From the NCBI GenBank assembly GCA_019662005.1, contig JAIFWG010000017.1, positions 1-10,132 on the forward strand: a stretch of DNA of 10,132 nucleotides. The letters are read 5' to 3'. Positions within the stretch are counted from its first letter, which is position 1, and every line of letters begins with the position of its first letter. A program made the position numbers and the translations under genes. The notes under the pieces were generated by a model, which searched no databases, had not been told where the DNA came from, and saw nothing but the letters and a program-made list of their open reading frames with translations. Of the stretch, positions 1 to 5,855 are shown one piece after another. Source of the stretch: Candidatus Parcubacteria bacterium. Lineage in GTDB: Bacteria; Patescibacteriota; Minisyncoccia; 2-02-FULL-40-12; GWA2-44-9.

Positions 1-852
1 GTTGAGGTCCTCGAGTGAGGCAAAACGTATAATAATCTTACCGCCAGTAGCAGAGGCGCCTTGAATAAACACTGGCGTACCGAGCATTTCTGCTAGATTT
101 TTTTCTAACTCATTAAATTTGTGGTCTCTGGCTGGGCCCCTAGAGGATGGTTTTAATTGCGATGCTGCAACCTCAACTTCTTTTGAGGATACGCCGCCAG
201 TTAAAATCTGCTGGTACATCGTTCGTTGAGACTTTTCGTCATTAAATGCAAGAAGGGCGCGAGCGTGAGCGCGAGAAATTTTACCTGATCGCAGAGATTC
301 TTTAATATCTTTTGGAAGATTAACTAATCGAATAGCATTTGCTACTACTTCACGAGACTTGGAAACCTTCTCAGCAATTTCTTTTTGAGTTAGGCCAAAA
401 TCTTTAGAAAGCCGTTCGTATGCTTCTGCTTCTTCAACAGGATTCAAGTCTCGGCGCTGAACGTTTTCAATTAATGCGACTTCCAAACGATCTTTTTCTT
501 TTGTAAAATCGTCACGAATAATAACTGGAACATGAGGCAAGCCGGCTAATTTTGAGGCTCGCAAGCGGCGCTCCCCAGCGATTAGTCTGTAAGAGACATC
601 TAAACCTCTTGCGCTTTGTGTTTCAACTTTAGAAACCAGCAGAGGCTGCAGCACGCCATACTTACGAATTGATTGAGATAATTCTTTAAGAGCTGCTTCA
701 TCAAAATCTTGTCGAGGCTGATCTGGATTCGCTTCTATTTTAGAAACTTCTACGTAAAAAACATTCTCTTTTGATGCAGAGGGTACCATTTCTTTGGCCG
801 CTGGAATAAGCGACCCCAATCCTTTGCCTAAGCCGAACATTTTTTTATTCAT
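1..852 (-). CDS. parB: ParB chromosome-partition protein (partial, C-terminal end outside window)
   Basis: Reading the minus strand from ATG at 852 gives 284 codons with no stop before the edge. ParB is the CTP-dependent DNA clamp that loads at parS sites and works with ParA to segregate the chromosome. Visible features in order: the usual N-terminal GLGKGLGSLIP (residues 7-17), a ParB/Srx CTP-binding domain with GERRLRA (93-99) and ENVQRRDLNPVEEA (129-142), a helix-turn-helix around 153-175 (LTQKEIAEKVSKSREVVANA), and a C-terminal dimerisation region ending in GGKIIIRFASLEDLN at the edge. ParB is normally about 280-300 residues, so probably only a few residues are missing. ATG at 840 (MFGLGKG) is an alternative in-frame start; I prefer 852 because it sits 4 nt after the parA stop, but neither start has a good Shine-Dalgarno. 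It is the second gene of the parAB operon. Confidence 0.97.
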   Translation of the reverse strand, partial: MNKKMFGLGKGLGSLIPAAKEMVPSASKENVFYVEVSKIEANPDQPRQDFDEAALKELSQSIRKYGVLQPLLVSKVETQSARGLDVSYRLIAGERRLRASKLAGLPHVPVIIRDDFTKEKDRLEVALIENVQRRDLNPVEEAEAYERLSKDFGLTQKEIAEKVSKSREVVANAIRLVNLPKDIKESLRSGKISRAHARALLAFNDEKSQRTMYQQILTGGVSSKEVEVAASQLKPSSRGPARDHKFNELEKNLAEMLGTPVFIQGASATGGKIIIRFASLEDLN

Positions 853-856
853 ATCT

Positions 857-1618
857 TTAACTATACTTAATAACTTCTTCTGCTAGCTGCCTATATGCAC
901 GGGCAGCTTTTGAATTTGGGTCAAATTGTAAAATTGTTTTTCCAAAACTTGGTGCTTCTGCCAATGAAACTGTGCGAGGGATTACTGCTTCAAACACGCG
1001 GCCAGGAAAGTTGCGATGAACTTCATTTACAACCTGGTTCGCTAATTGGTTCCTCTTATCATACATTGTAAGCAATACTCCGAGGACTCGCAAATCGGGA
1101 TTGAGCCCTTGGCGAACTAATTCAATTGTATTGAGCAACTGGCTCAAGCCTTCAAGGGCAAAATATTCGCACTGAACCGGAATAATTACCTGCTCTGAAG
1201 CCGCTAATCCATTTATAGTTAGCAAGCCCAGCGATGGCGGACAATCAACTAAAATATAATCGTAGTTAGTCCTCAATCCATTTAAAACTTTTTTTAGTCG
1301 AGTCTCTCGTTCTTCCATAGACACCAGCTCAACTGTAGCTCCGGCCAAACTTTGCGAAGCTGGCAAAACATCAAAACCAAAAATAGAAGTCTTTTTTAAA
1401 AATCCAGCCGGATTCTGGTCGTTAATTAATGCGTGATAAATATTAAATTCTTCTTCTCCGACTGAAACACCTAATCCAACCGTAGCATTTGCTTGAGAAT
1501 CTAAATCGGCAAGTAATACATACTTACCCATTGCGGCAAGGTATGCCGCCAAGTTAACAGCTGTAGTCGTTTTGCCGACGCCGCCTTTTTGATTGCAGAT
1601 AGAGATCACCCGTGCCAT
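857..1618 (-). CDS. parA: ParA/Soj-type chromosome-partition ATPase
   Basis: A MinD/ParA-family P-loop ATPase that binds nucleoid DNA as an ATP dimer and moves ParB-parS complexes. From the start at 1618 (MARVISICNQ) the protein has 253 residues, normal for Soj. It shows the deviant Walker A KGGVGKTT (11-18, with signature lysine K11), Walker A' LADLDSQAN (36-44) and Walker B YILVDCPPS (121-129). An in-frame ATG at 1636 would add MIYDWF, which is not typical of the family, so I chose 1618; no clear Shine-Dalgarno precedes either start. The start of parB lies 4 nt after the parA stop, so the two are surely co-transcribed. An extended -10 promoter upstream (1677-1685) drives the operon away from the tRNA-Leu gene. 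There is no long N-terminal DNA-binding domain, which fits a chromosomal (type Ia-small/Soj) rather than P1-plasmid ParA. Confidence 0.97.
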   Translation of the reverse strand: MARVISICNQKGGVGKTTTAVNLAAYLAAMGKYVLLADLDSQANATVGLGVSVGEEEFNIYHALINDQNPAGFLKKTSIFGFDVLPASQSLAGATVELVSMEERETRLKKVLNGLRTNYDYILVDCPPSLGLLTINGLAASEQVIIPVQCEYFALEGLSQLLNTIELVRQGLNPDLRVLGVLLTMYDKRNQLANQVVNEVHRNFPGRVFEAVIPRTVSLAEAPSFGKTILQFDPNSKAARAYRQLAEEVIKYS

Positions 1619-1652
1619 GAACCAATCATATATCATGGCCAGTAATTTTCAA

Positions 1653-1681
1653 TTGAAAAAGAGTGGGTAAAGTGATATTAT
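1653..1681 (+). promoter_or_regulatory. Sigma70-type promoter for tRNA-Leu
   Basis: TTGAAA (1653-1658), a 17-bp spacer, then TATTAT (1676-1681) preceded by an extended TGn (1673-1675). The predicted start near 1688 lies about 11 nt before the tRNA. The match to housekeeping sigma-factor consensus and spacing is good. Its -10 is offset by one base from the parAB -10 on the opposite strand. Confidence 0.7.
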
Positions 1682-1685
1682 AACA
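1677..1685 (-). promoter_or_regulatory. Extended -10 promoter for parAB
   Basis: On the minus strand the sequence reads TGTTATAAT, a perfect consensus -10 (TATAAT, 1677-1682) with the extended TGn motif (1683-1685). No -35 match is visible at the 16-18 bp spacings, because that stretch is the 5' end of the tRNA gene; an extended -10 can work without one. The predicted start near 1670 gives a leader of about 50 nt to parA. The box overlaps the tRNA-Leu promoter on the other strand. Confidence 0.65.
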
Positions 1686-1698
1686 GTGCTTTAAAGAA

Positions 1699-1782
1699 GC
1701 CCGAGTGGCGGAATTGGCATACGCGCGCGACTCAAAATCGCGTGTCCTTACGGACTTGTGGGTTCAACTCCCACCTCGGGCA
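1699..1782 (+). tRNA. tRNA-Leu (anticodon CAA)
   Basis: A class II tRNA with a complete cloverleaf. The acceptor stem is GCCCGAG (1699-1705) paired with CTCGGGC (1775-1781), with A discriminator at 1782. The D arm starts at 1708 and the anticodon stem is CGCGA/TCGCG around loop CTCAAAA (1731-1737), giving anticodon CAA at 1733-1735, which reads UUG leucine codons. The long variable arm has stem GTCC/GGAC, and the T arm is GTGGG-TTCAACT-CCCAC (1758-1774). Long variable arm plus CAA anticodon identify leucine. The 3' CCA is not encoded (the genome continues CAC), so it must be added by tRNA nucleotidyltransferase. Confidence 0.97.
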
Positions 1783-1795
1783 CAATACGCAGTAA

Positions 1796-1811
1796 GGTAC
1801 GAATTAGTACC
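1796..1811 (+). repeat. Short inverted repeat after tRNA-Leu
   Basis: GGTAC-GAATTA-GTACC forms a 5-bp hairpin 14 nt beyond the tRNA. No T tract follows, so it is not an intrinsic terminator. It might mark a processing site between the tRNA and the downstream ORF, or be chance. Confidence 0.3.
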
Positions 1812-1817
1812 AAGCCA

Positions 1818-2105
1818 ATGGAAAAATTTGATGATTTTGCAAAATTTAGGGAAAGAATGTACGAATTACGCAAACGTAGTTTTTTAATGCGGGTTAATAA
1901 AACCGAACCTATCTACAAACATATAACGGAAATTACTGTATGTGACGGTGTTAAGCATAGAGTTATTGAAACAGGGACCTGGGATAATATGATTGAGAAA
2001 AGTGATTGTGATGGCAAGCATGATAATTTTGAAGAGAAGACGGGTCAAGAGATAAACGATATAGTTCCGAATCTTGAACCTGATTGGTTAACTGATAAAG
2101 AATAA
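1818..2105 (+). CDS. Small hypothetical protein downstream of tRNA-Leu
   Basis: A 95-codon ORF starting MEKFDDFAKFRERMYELRK. I do not recognise it. It is soluble and highly charged, with no signal peptide or membrane segment, an N-terminal basic amphipathic helix (about residues 1-27), and an acidic C-terminal half ending EPDWLTDKE. The reading frame is open further upstream to 1758, but that would place the start inside the tRNA, so ATG 1818, 35 nt beyond the tRNA, is more likely. No Shine-Dalgarno is visible. It has no promoter of its own that I can see, so it would be expressed by read-through from the tRNA promoter. A small inverted repeat, GGTAC/GTACC, lies between (1796-1811). The composition looks protein-like rather than random, but it could be spurious. 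Confidence 0.5.
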   Translation: MEKFDDFAKFRERMYELRKRSFLMRVNKTEPIYKHITEITVCDGVKHRVIETGTWDNMIEKSDCDGKHDNFEEKTGQEINDIVPNLEPDWLTDKE

Positions 2106-2117
2106 TGCCTGCCAACC

Positions 2118-2453
2118 TCAAAGAGCGAGGCCAAGTAGATAGGAGGCTAGATTGGCTACAAAAGAAACTATAAGCGCCTGCTTAAAAGATAGTTTCAGGA
2201 AAATTTTGTACAATATAGCCTCAACGACCCAAGCAAATATCTCCGCAATAACCAAGGCGGAAGTTCTGCTGGTTAGGAATGGAAATACAAACCAAACGTA
2301 CGGTAACGTTAAAACATTAACCACGATGCTTGTGGCAATAATGTTTTTTAACTTTAGGCGGTAGATCTTAAAAATAAATACCGCAACAATTAGTGTTTCA
2401 GCAACTACGGTCAATAAAAGTGCGACTAGAAAATGATGCACATAAAGCATCAT
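2118..2453 (-). CDS. Small four-helix integral membrane protein
   Basis: A 111-residue, very hydrophobic protein with four predicted membrane helices (about 7-30, 38-60, 65-85, 90-111). Polar residues sit inside helices: Glu19 in helix 1, Glu71 and Glu78 in helix 3. Asn46-Val-Leu-Thr-Leu-Pro51 is in helix 2, and Asn101-x-x-Ser-x-x-x-Gly108 in helix 4. This pattern of buried Glu/Asn resembles a kind of small uncharacterised membrane protein I associate with many bacteria and archaea, but I cannot name the family. Its ATG overlaps the stop of the upstream secreted protein gene by ATGA, so translation is probably coupled and the two products may act together at the membrane. It is the last gene of the tsaC-PAP2 chain and converges on the plus-strand small ORF; no convincing terminator separates them. 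Confidence 0.85.
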   Translation of the reverse strand: MMLYVHHFLVALLLTVVAETLIVAVFIFKIYRLKLKNIIATSIVVNVLTLPYVWFVFPFLTSRTSALVIAEIFAWVVEAILYKIFLKLSFKQALIVSFVANLASYLLGLAL

Positions 2454-3193
2454 ATTGAGAAGAAGACTTGTTTAAACGAAGTCCAAAATCTTTGCCACCA
2501 ATGCGTTTTTACCTGCGCTTCTTTATAGGCAGGATAAGTTACAGACTGACCGATAGTGTTTGGAGTATAAGTGATTTTTCCCTGGGTCAGCATTATATTA
2601 TGACCGCTAATCGATTGTGGGACATAAATAACATCTTCTTTGCACATACCAGCGCAGCTTAGGTCAGAAACTTCTACATAGGGATACCAGGGAACAAATT
2701 CTGTTGGCTTGCCGGACTCTTGGTAAAATATATTCAAAGAAACAAGCGGATCGTTTGAGGAAACTATTAGTTTGTATGAATGAGCTAATAAATCTTCAGA
2801 GTTTTTGGGTTCCATAGTTGTGGAATCCCCGCATTCATCCGTGCCCGTGAGCTCTGTTTTAAAGATACCGCTAATTCCTCCTTGCTGATCAAAATACTTA
2901 TGATCTACTGCTATAACCGAAACATTTGTTAAAACATCTGCCTCGCTTGCTAATTTATAATCATCCCAGCAACCATGATGATCCGAGGTTTTCTTTATTA
3001 GCACAAATTGATCTTGATATCGTCCGAGCAAAATGTGCAAATTTAGGTACGCATATCCGCACGTCACCGGCAAAGAGTAATATATTCCCCTAGCACATTC
3101 AGGGAGGTCTGGCGCTACATCAGCCAGTACATTTCCAGACACTATTAACAAACCGAACAATACAGCTATCAGAAGTTTCTTTGAGTGCTTCAT
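2450..3193 (-). CDS. Secreted six-cysteine protein of unknown function
   Basis: A 247-residue protein with a clear signal peptide: MKHSKK basic start, hydrophobic core 7-20, and a likely signal peptidase I site after NVLA (24). The mature part has six cysteines (33, 45, 75, 121, 180, 184), an even number that would allow three disulfides outside the cytoplasm. The body looks beta-rich with many Val/Ile/Tyr residues, then the tail HWWQRFWTSFKQVFFSI, an aromatic amphipathic segment that may sit on the membrane. I do not recognise a domain or catalytic motif. Its start overlaps the PAP2 stop by ATGA and its stop overlaps the start of the small membrane protein the same way, so the three are translated as a coupled set. 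A partnership with the following membrane protein is inference from this linkage. Confidence 0.85.
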   Translation of the reverse strand: MKHSKKLLIAVLFGLLIVSGNVLADVAPDLPECARGIYYSLPVTCGYAYLNLHILLGRYQDQFVLIKKTSDHHGCWDDYKLASEADVLTNVSVIAVDHKYFDQQGGISGIFKTELTGTDECGDSTTMEPKNSEDLLAHSYKLIVSSNDPLVSLNIFYQESGKPTEFVPWYPYVEVSDLSCAGMCKEDVIYVPQSISGHNIMLTQGKITYTPNTIGQSVTYPAYKEAQVKTHWWQRFWTSFKQVFFSI

Positions 3194-3711
3194 TTTATTA
3201 AGTTTTTAAATTTTGGATAAACTTTGTAAGCCAATAATGCCACTACAAAACCTACCGCAGCGCCGGCGAGAATATCAAATGGCCAGTGGACTCCGATGTA
3301 AATACGCGCAATCCCCATGAGTATGGCGGCGGCAAGGAACCAATAGCCAAGAGTTTTATTATAAAGATAAACAGCGATTGCTAAAGCAAAATAAAATGAT
3401 GCATGGCCCGAAGGAAAAGAAGGCTCTAATTCACGGAAATCCGCAAGATGTACGTTGCTTAGCACTAAGTAGGGACGAGGGTGATCGTAAAACATTCGGA
3501 TAATACCAGTCACTCCAAAGCGAGCTACGATAGCAGATCCCAAGGCAACAACCGCCATATCAGCATATTTTTTAAAATTTCTTAGAGCCAATAAGCCAAG
3601 AATTATTACCAGCAAATATCCTAATCGATCAGAAAAGAAGATCATAAGCTGATCAAGAATATTATGAGAGCCCGCCAAGTTATTTATCGCCCGAAAGATG
3701 ACTTCGTTCAT
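3190..3711 (-). CDS. PAP2-family membrane phosphatase (undecaprenyl-diphosphatase-like)
   Basis: A 173-residue polytopic protein carrying all three signature motifs of the PAP2/type 2 phosphatidic-acid phosphatase family. These are RMFYDHPRP (72-80, the K/R-x6-RP motif), PSGH (100-103, with catalytic His103) and R-x5-H-x3-D (Arg136, His142, Asp146). About five or six membrane helices are predicted, with the motifs facing outward in known relatives. Size and motif spacing resemble BcrC/YbjG-type undecaprenyl-pyrophosphate phosphatases, which recycle the lipid carrier for cell-wall synthesis, but phosphatidic-acid or other prenyl-phosphate substrates cannot be excluded. ATG 3711 overlaps the tsaC stop by ATGA. 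The link to tsaC is probably operon economy rather than shared chemistry. Confidence 0.93.
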   Translation of the reverse strand: MNEVIFRAINNLAGSHNILDQLMIFFSDRLGYLLVIILGLLALRNFKKYADMAVVALGSAIVARFGVTGIIRMFYDHPRPYLVLSNVHLADFRELEPSFPSGHASFYFALAIAVYLYNKTLGYWFLAAAILMGIARIYIGVHWPFDILAGAAVGFVVALLAYKVYPKFKNLIK

Positions 3712-4343
3712 AACTCTAATAATTTTAACATATCTTGAGGCTTTGAGGGACCAATTCTCAAAACTTTTGGTTTATCGGTAGAGCAATCTATAATTACTGA
3801 CGGATTGGATTGAGGCAAAACCCCAGCATCAATAATTAAATCGGGGCGAGGAATGTGATTATGAAATGCTTCAATCAATTTATTTATATCACCCGTTGAT
3901 CCTTGATTAGGCATACTTGCTGAAGTAATCACCAAAGGGTAGCCATACTGCTTCAATAATAAATTAGTAAAAGGATAGTCCATGACTCTTAAAGCCACAG
4001 TAGACAACCCAGTGGTTACAATAGGTGGAATAATATCTTTTTTTGGCATTATAAGCATACACTGACCTGGCCAAAATTTATTAGCCAGTTCGCGGCGCTT
4101 ATCATTAAAATACACAAGTTCTTCTGCCCACTTTAAATTTTGAGCCAGAACCGGCAGCGGTTTTGAACTTTGCTCTTTGATCGAAAAAATTCTTTTTACA
4201 GCGAACTCATCAAGCGCATTGCATCCAATAGCATAGACGGTGTCCGTGGGGTATACAATTACGCCGCCAGTCTTAAGAACGGAAATAGCTTCTCCGACAA
4301 CATGCGAATAGTCTTCCTTTAAATCTACTTCGAGTATGTTCAT
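3708..4343 (-). CDS. tsaC: L-threonylcarbamoyladenylate synthase (Sua5/YrdC/YwlC family)
   Basis: This enzyme makes threonylcarbamoyl-AMP from threonine, bicarbonate and ATP, the first step of t6A37 modification in ANN-decoding tRNAs; TsaB, TsaD and TsaE complete it elsewhere. The 211-residue protein is a single YrdC domain. Visible motifs: GGVIVYPTDTVYAIGCNA (26-43), the substrate-loop IKEQSSKPLPVLAQN (55-69), FWPGQCMLIMP (90-100), VALRVMDYP (116-124) and ITSASMPNQGSTGD (139-152). At 211 residues it lacks the extra C-terminal Sua5 domain of longer (about 340-residue) members, so it is TsaC-like in architecture. It is the first gene of the minus-strand chain; the predicted leader is about 20 nt and lacks a Shine-Dalgarno. 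Confidence 0.94.
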   Translation of the reverse strand: MNILEVDLKEDYSHVVGEAISVLKTGGVIVYPTDTVYAIGCNALDEFAVKRIFSIKEQSSKPLPVLAQNLKWAEELVYFNDKRRELANKFWPGQCMLIMPKKDIIPPIVTTGLSTVALRVMDYPFTNLLLKQYGYPLVITSASMPNQGSTGDINKLIEAFHNHIPRPDLIIDAGVLPQSNPSVIIDCSTDKPKVLRIGPSKPQDMLKLLEL

Positions 4344-4368
4344 GCAAGGGTTTACTTTAGGTTGTATT

Positions 4369-4374
4369 TATAAT
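4369..4374 (+). promoter_or_regulatory. -10 element for the divergent secreted-protein gene
   Basis: A perfect TATAAT 27 nt before the ATG at 4401; predicted start near 4381 with a 20-nt leader. I see no convincing -35 at 16-18 bp spacing and no TGn extension, so this is weaker than its partner on the other strand. Confidence 0.4.
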
Positions 4375-4399
4375 AGTACTAAATTAAGAACGTTTACAA
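4370..4399 (-). promoter_or_regulatory. Promoter for the tsaC-PAP2 operon
   Basis: On the minus strand TTGTAA (4394-4399) is followed by an 18-bp spacer and TATTAT (4370-4375). Predicted start near 4363, 20 nt before the tsaC ATG. The -10 overlaps, with a one-base offset, a TATAAT pointing the other way. Confidence 0.55.
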
Positions 4400-4400
4400 T

Positions 4401-5036
4401 ATGAGAGGCTTTTCAGTAGCTATACTTTGCATGTTTGTTTGGATCGCTGGCGTTTGGACCGGATGGGGCTTAAGCAACACAACCATACCATCACTAATCC
4501 TTAGTCCAGACTTACCTACTCCCCCTTGTCCCCCAATGACTTTGGGACCGAAACTTAAACCTATTACTAAATATTCACAAAGCTTAATCCCTGTCAGTTT
4601 TCAAAACGTAATGATCCCAGCAGATGTCGAGATAGAGGCTACGCAAACACTTGTGGAAATGAAAGAACATTATGATTCTGCACCACCCAACAGTAAAGTG
4701 GATATACTAAAGCTTTATTCTGAATTTCCATCCGTAACGGTTTTTATTCTTCGATGTGCCGATCAAGTGTGTGATACGTCAAAAAAATATGTCTTGTTTA
4801 CTCTTAATAAACCTGATGCCAAACAAGAACCAACGAATGTCTCTGTATACTGGCGCGGGCCAGCTTACTTGTTTCATATTATAACCGAGACTCACCGAGA
4901 AAAAACATATCGACTCGAAACAACACCCGCAATTCCATTGATCCTAAACGGAGACCAGAACTATAGAATGTACATGTTCCCGTACAACAGCCAGGATGTC
5001 TTAAGACTTTTTTATCCAACACAAAAGAGGGCATAG
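4401..5036 (+). CDS. Signal-anchored protein of unknown function
   Basis: A 211-residue protein with a hydrophobic N-terminal segment (about 4-24) preceded by one Arg, so a signal peptide or uncleaved anchor with the rest outside. A Pro-rich linker follows (30-53, including PTPPCPP), then a mixed alpha/beta body with two nearby cysteines (Cys119, Cys124) that could form a disulfide, and beta-like stretches such as KYVLFTL and VSVYWRG. I do not recognise a family or an active site. It stands alone on the plus strand between divergent tsaC and a convergent nucleotidyltransferase, with its own -10 element and a hairpin terminator that includes its stop codon. This supports a real single-gene transcription unit. 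No Shine-Dalgarno is visible before the ATG. Confidence 0.8.
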   Translation: MRGFSVAILCMFVWIAGVWTGWGLSNTTIPSLILSPDLPTPPCPPMTLGPKLKPITKYSQSLIPVSFQNVMIPADVEIEATQTLVEMKEHYDSAPPNSKVDILKLYSEFPSVTVFILRCADQVCDTSKKYVLFTLNKPDAKQEPTNVSVYWRGPAYLFHIITETHREKTYRLETTPAIPLILNGDQNYRMYMFPYNSQDVLRLFYPTQKRA

Positions 5037-5048
5037 CCCTCTTTTTTT
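5023..5048. terminator. Bidirectional intrinsic terminator between convergent genes
   Basis: Perfect 10-bp stem AAAAGAGGGC (5023-5032)/GCCCTCTTTT (5036-5045) with a 3-nt loop, followed on the plus strand by seven T (5042-5048). On the minus strand the hairpin ends in TTTT. It serves both the plus-strand secreted-protein gene, whose TAG stop (5034-5036) lies in the loop/stem, and the minus-strand nucleotidyltransferase, whose stop begins at 5049. Confidence 0.9.
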
Positions 5049-5769
5049 ATGGTGAAATGTGAACAGGTTTTGATACTGATCTGCGCGGCTGAATAATAGA
5101 TTCGGCATACTCAATGTCTCGAGGGTACCCGATAGGTACCCAAATTAGAGACGGGACTGCAACAAACACATGACCATCTTTAATCATTAGATTCAAGCTA
5201 TCAGCAAGAACTAACTCTCCGTTTGAATGAATGCGTGGCTCATATCGGAATACTTGAGTATCAAGCATTCCGGGACCGGTCAAAACATGGTTGCTTAGAG
5301 GAAGTTGTGGCTTTTCCTCAATCTGCAAGATTCTTCCATGTCCATTAATGATAGCGACTCCGAATTTTCGAGGATCATCAACTTCCGCAGTTAACAACGA
5401 ATAATTTCTGATACGAATGCATTTTGCCAAACCATCAGCGCCATGTAGATCATCGGCATACAAGAATAAGAATCTATCACCCTCCCTAAATAGGTCCTCA
5501 CATAATTTGATCGCGGCCCAGGTGCCAGTGGGCTCCGGCTGCATTACATATGTTATCTTAAATCTTCCAAAATGGTTCTTAAAATAATGCCGGACCTTAT
5601 TGTGCAAGTAACCTACCACAATGATCAGCTCATCAATTTCTTGAGGCAAAGAATCCATTATGTGCTCAAGCAAAGGCTTGCCTGCGACTTTTAACAAAGG
5701 TTTAGGAGTTTTTAAAGTGAGCGGACGCATCCGGACTCCCTCACCAGCAGCAAGGATGATGGCCTTCAT
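5047..5769 (-). CDS. Sugar-1-phosphate nucleotidyltransferase-like protein
   Basis: An NTP_transferase-family protein of 240 residues, the length of the Rossmann-like catalytic core without a left-handed beta-helix acyltransferase domain. Such enzymes join a nucleotide to sugar-1-phosphates to make NDP-sugars for envelope glycans. Motifs: nucleotide-binding LAAGEGVRMRPLT (6-18), PKPLLKVAGKPLLEH (22-36), TGTW (81-84), metal-binding region LFLYADDL (101-108) and sugar-site EEKP (151-154). The C-terminal motif, usually W-x-D-I-G, reads WVPIGYPRD (210-218), so the second metal-binding Asp appears replaced by Pro212. The base and sugar specificity (dTDP/UDP-glucose or GDP-mannose type) cannot be read from sequence alone. 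It sits 86 nt beyond rpsP, separated by a strong hairpin, so it likely has its own weak promoter or depends on read-through. No Shine-Dalgarno is seen. Confidence 0.88.
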   Translation of the reverse strand: MKAIILAAGEGVRMRPLTLKTPKPLLKVAGKPLLEHIMDSLPQEIDELIIVVGYLHNKVRHYFKNHFGRFKITYVMQPEPTGTWAAIKLCEDLFREGDRFLFLYADDLHGADGLAKCIRIRNYSLLTAEVDDPRKFGVAIINGHGRILQIEEKPQLPLSNHVLTGPGMLDTQVFRYEPRIHSNGELVLADSLNLMIKDGHVFVAVPSLIWVPIGYPRDIEYAESIIQPRRSVSKPVHISP

Positions 5770-5808
5770 GGCAGACTAAAAGTAATTACAATTTATGGAA
5801 TTAAAATG

Positions 5809-5837
5809 AAATCGCACCGCTGGGAGCGGTGCGATTT
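5809..5837 (-). terminator. Intrinsic terminator of the rpmF-nusB-rnc-rpsP operon
   Basis: Perfect 13-bp stem AAATCGCACCGCT (5809-5821)/AGCGGTGCGATTT (5825-5837) with a 3-nt loop, 18 nt after the rpsP stop. On the minus strand it is followed by T-rich CATTTTAATT, an interrupted U tract. It separates the ribosomal/RNA-processing operon from the nucleotidyltransferase gene. Confidence 0.85.
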
Positions 5838-5855
5838 CTAAAATATTTATAAAAC

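Noticed and set aside
1..1700. A parS site near parAB
   Set aside because: I looked for the palindrome TGTTTCACGTGAAACA and near matches; TTTCAAC/GAAAC fragments occur but no CACGTG-centred palindrome was found in the window.
1705..1887. A 60-codon plus-strand ORF beginning inside the tRNA
   Set aside because: Its first third is the tRNA-Leu sequence read as codons, and it overlaps the better-supported 95-codon ORF in another frame.
2116..2130. Possible terminator between the small membrane protein and the convergent plus-strand ORF (CCTC/GAGG hairpin)
   Set aside because: Only a 4-bp stem with a 7-nt loop and no T tract on either strand.
2152..2662. Plus-strand ORFs of 70 and 64 codons opposite the small membrane protein and the secreted protein
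   Set aside because: They are antisense to genes with clear membrane or signal-peptide features and ATGA coupling, and have no independent support.
1699..5046. Integrated mobile island using tRNA-Leu as attachment site
   Set aside because: No integrase, no repeat of the tRNA 3' end downstream that I could see, and the region contains tsaC, a core gene.
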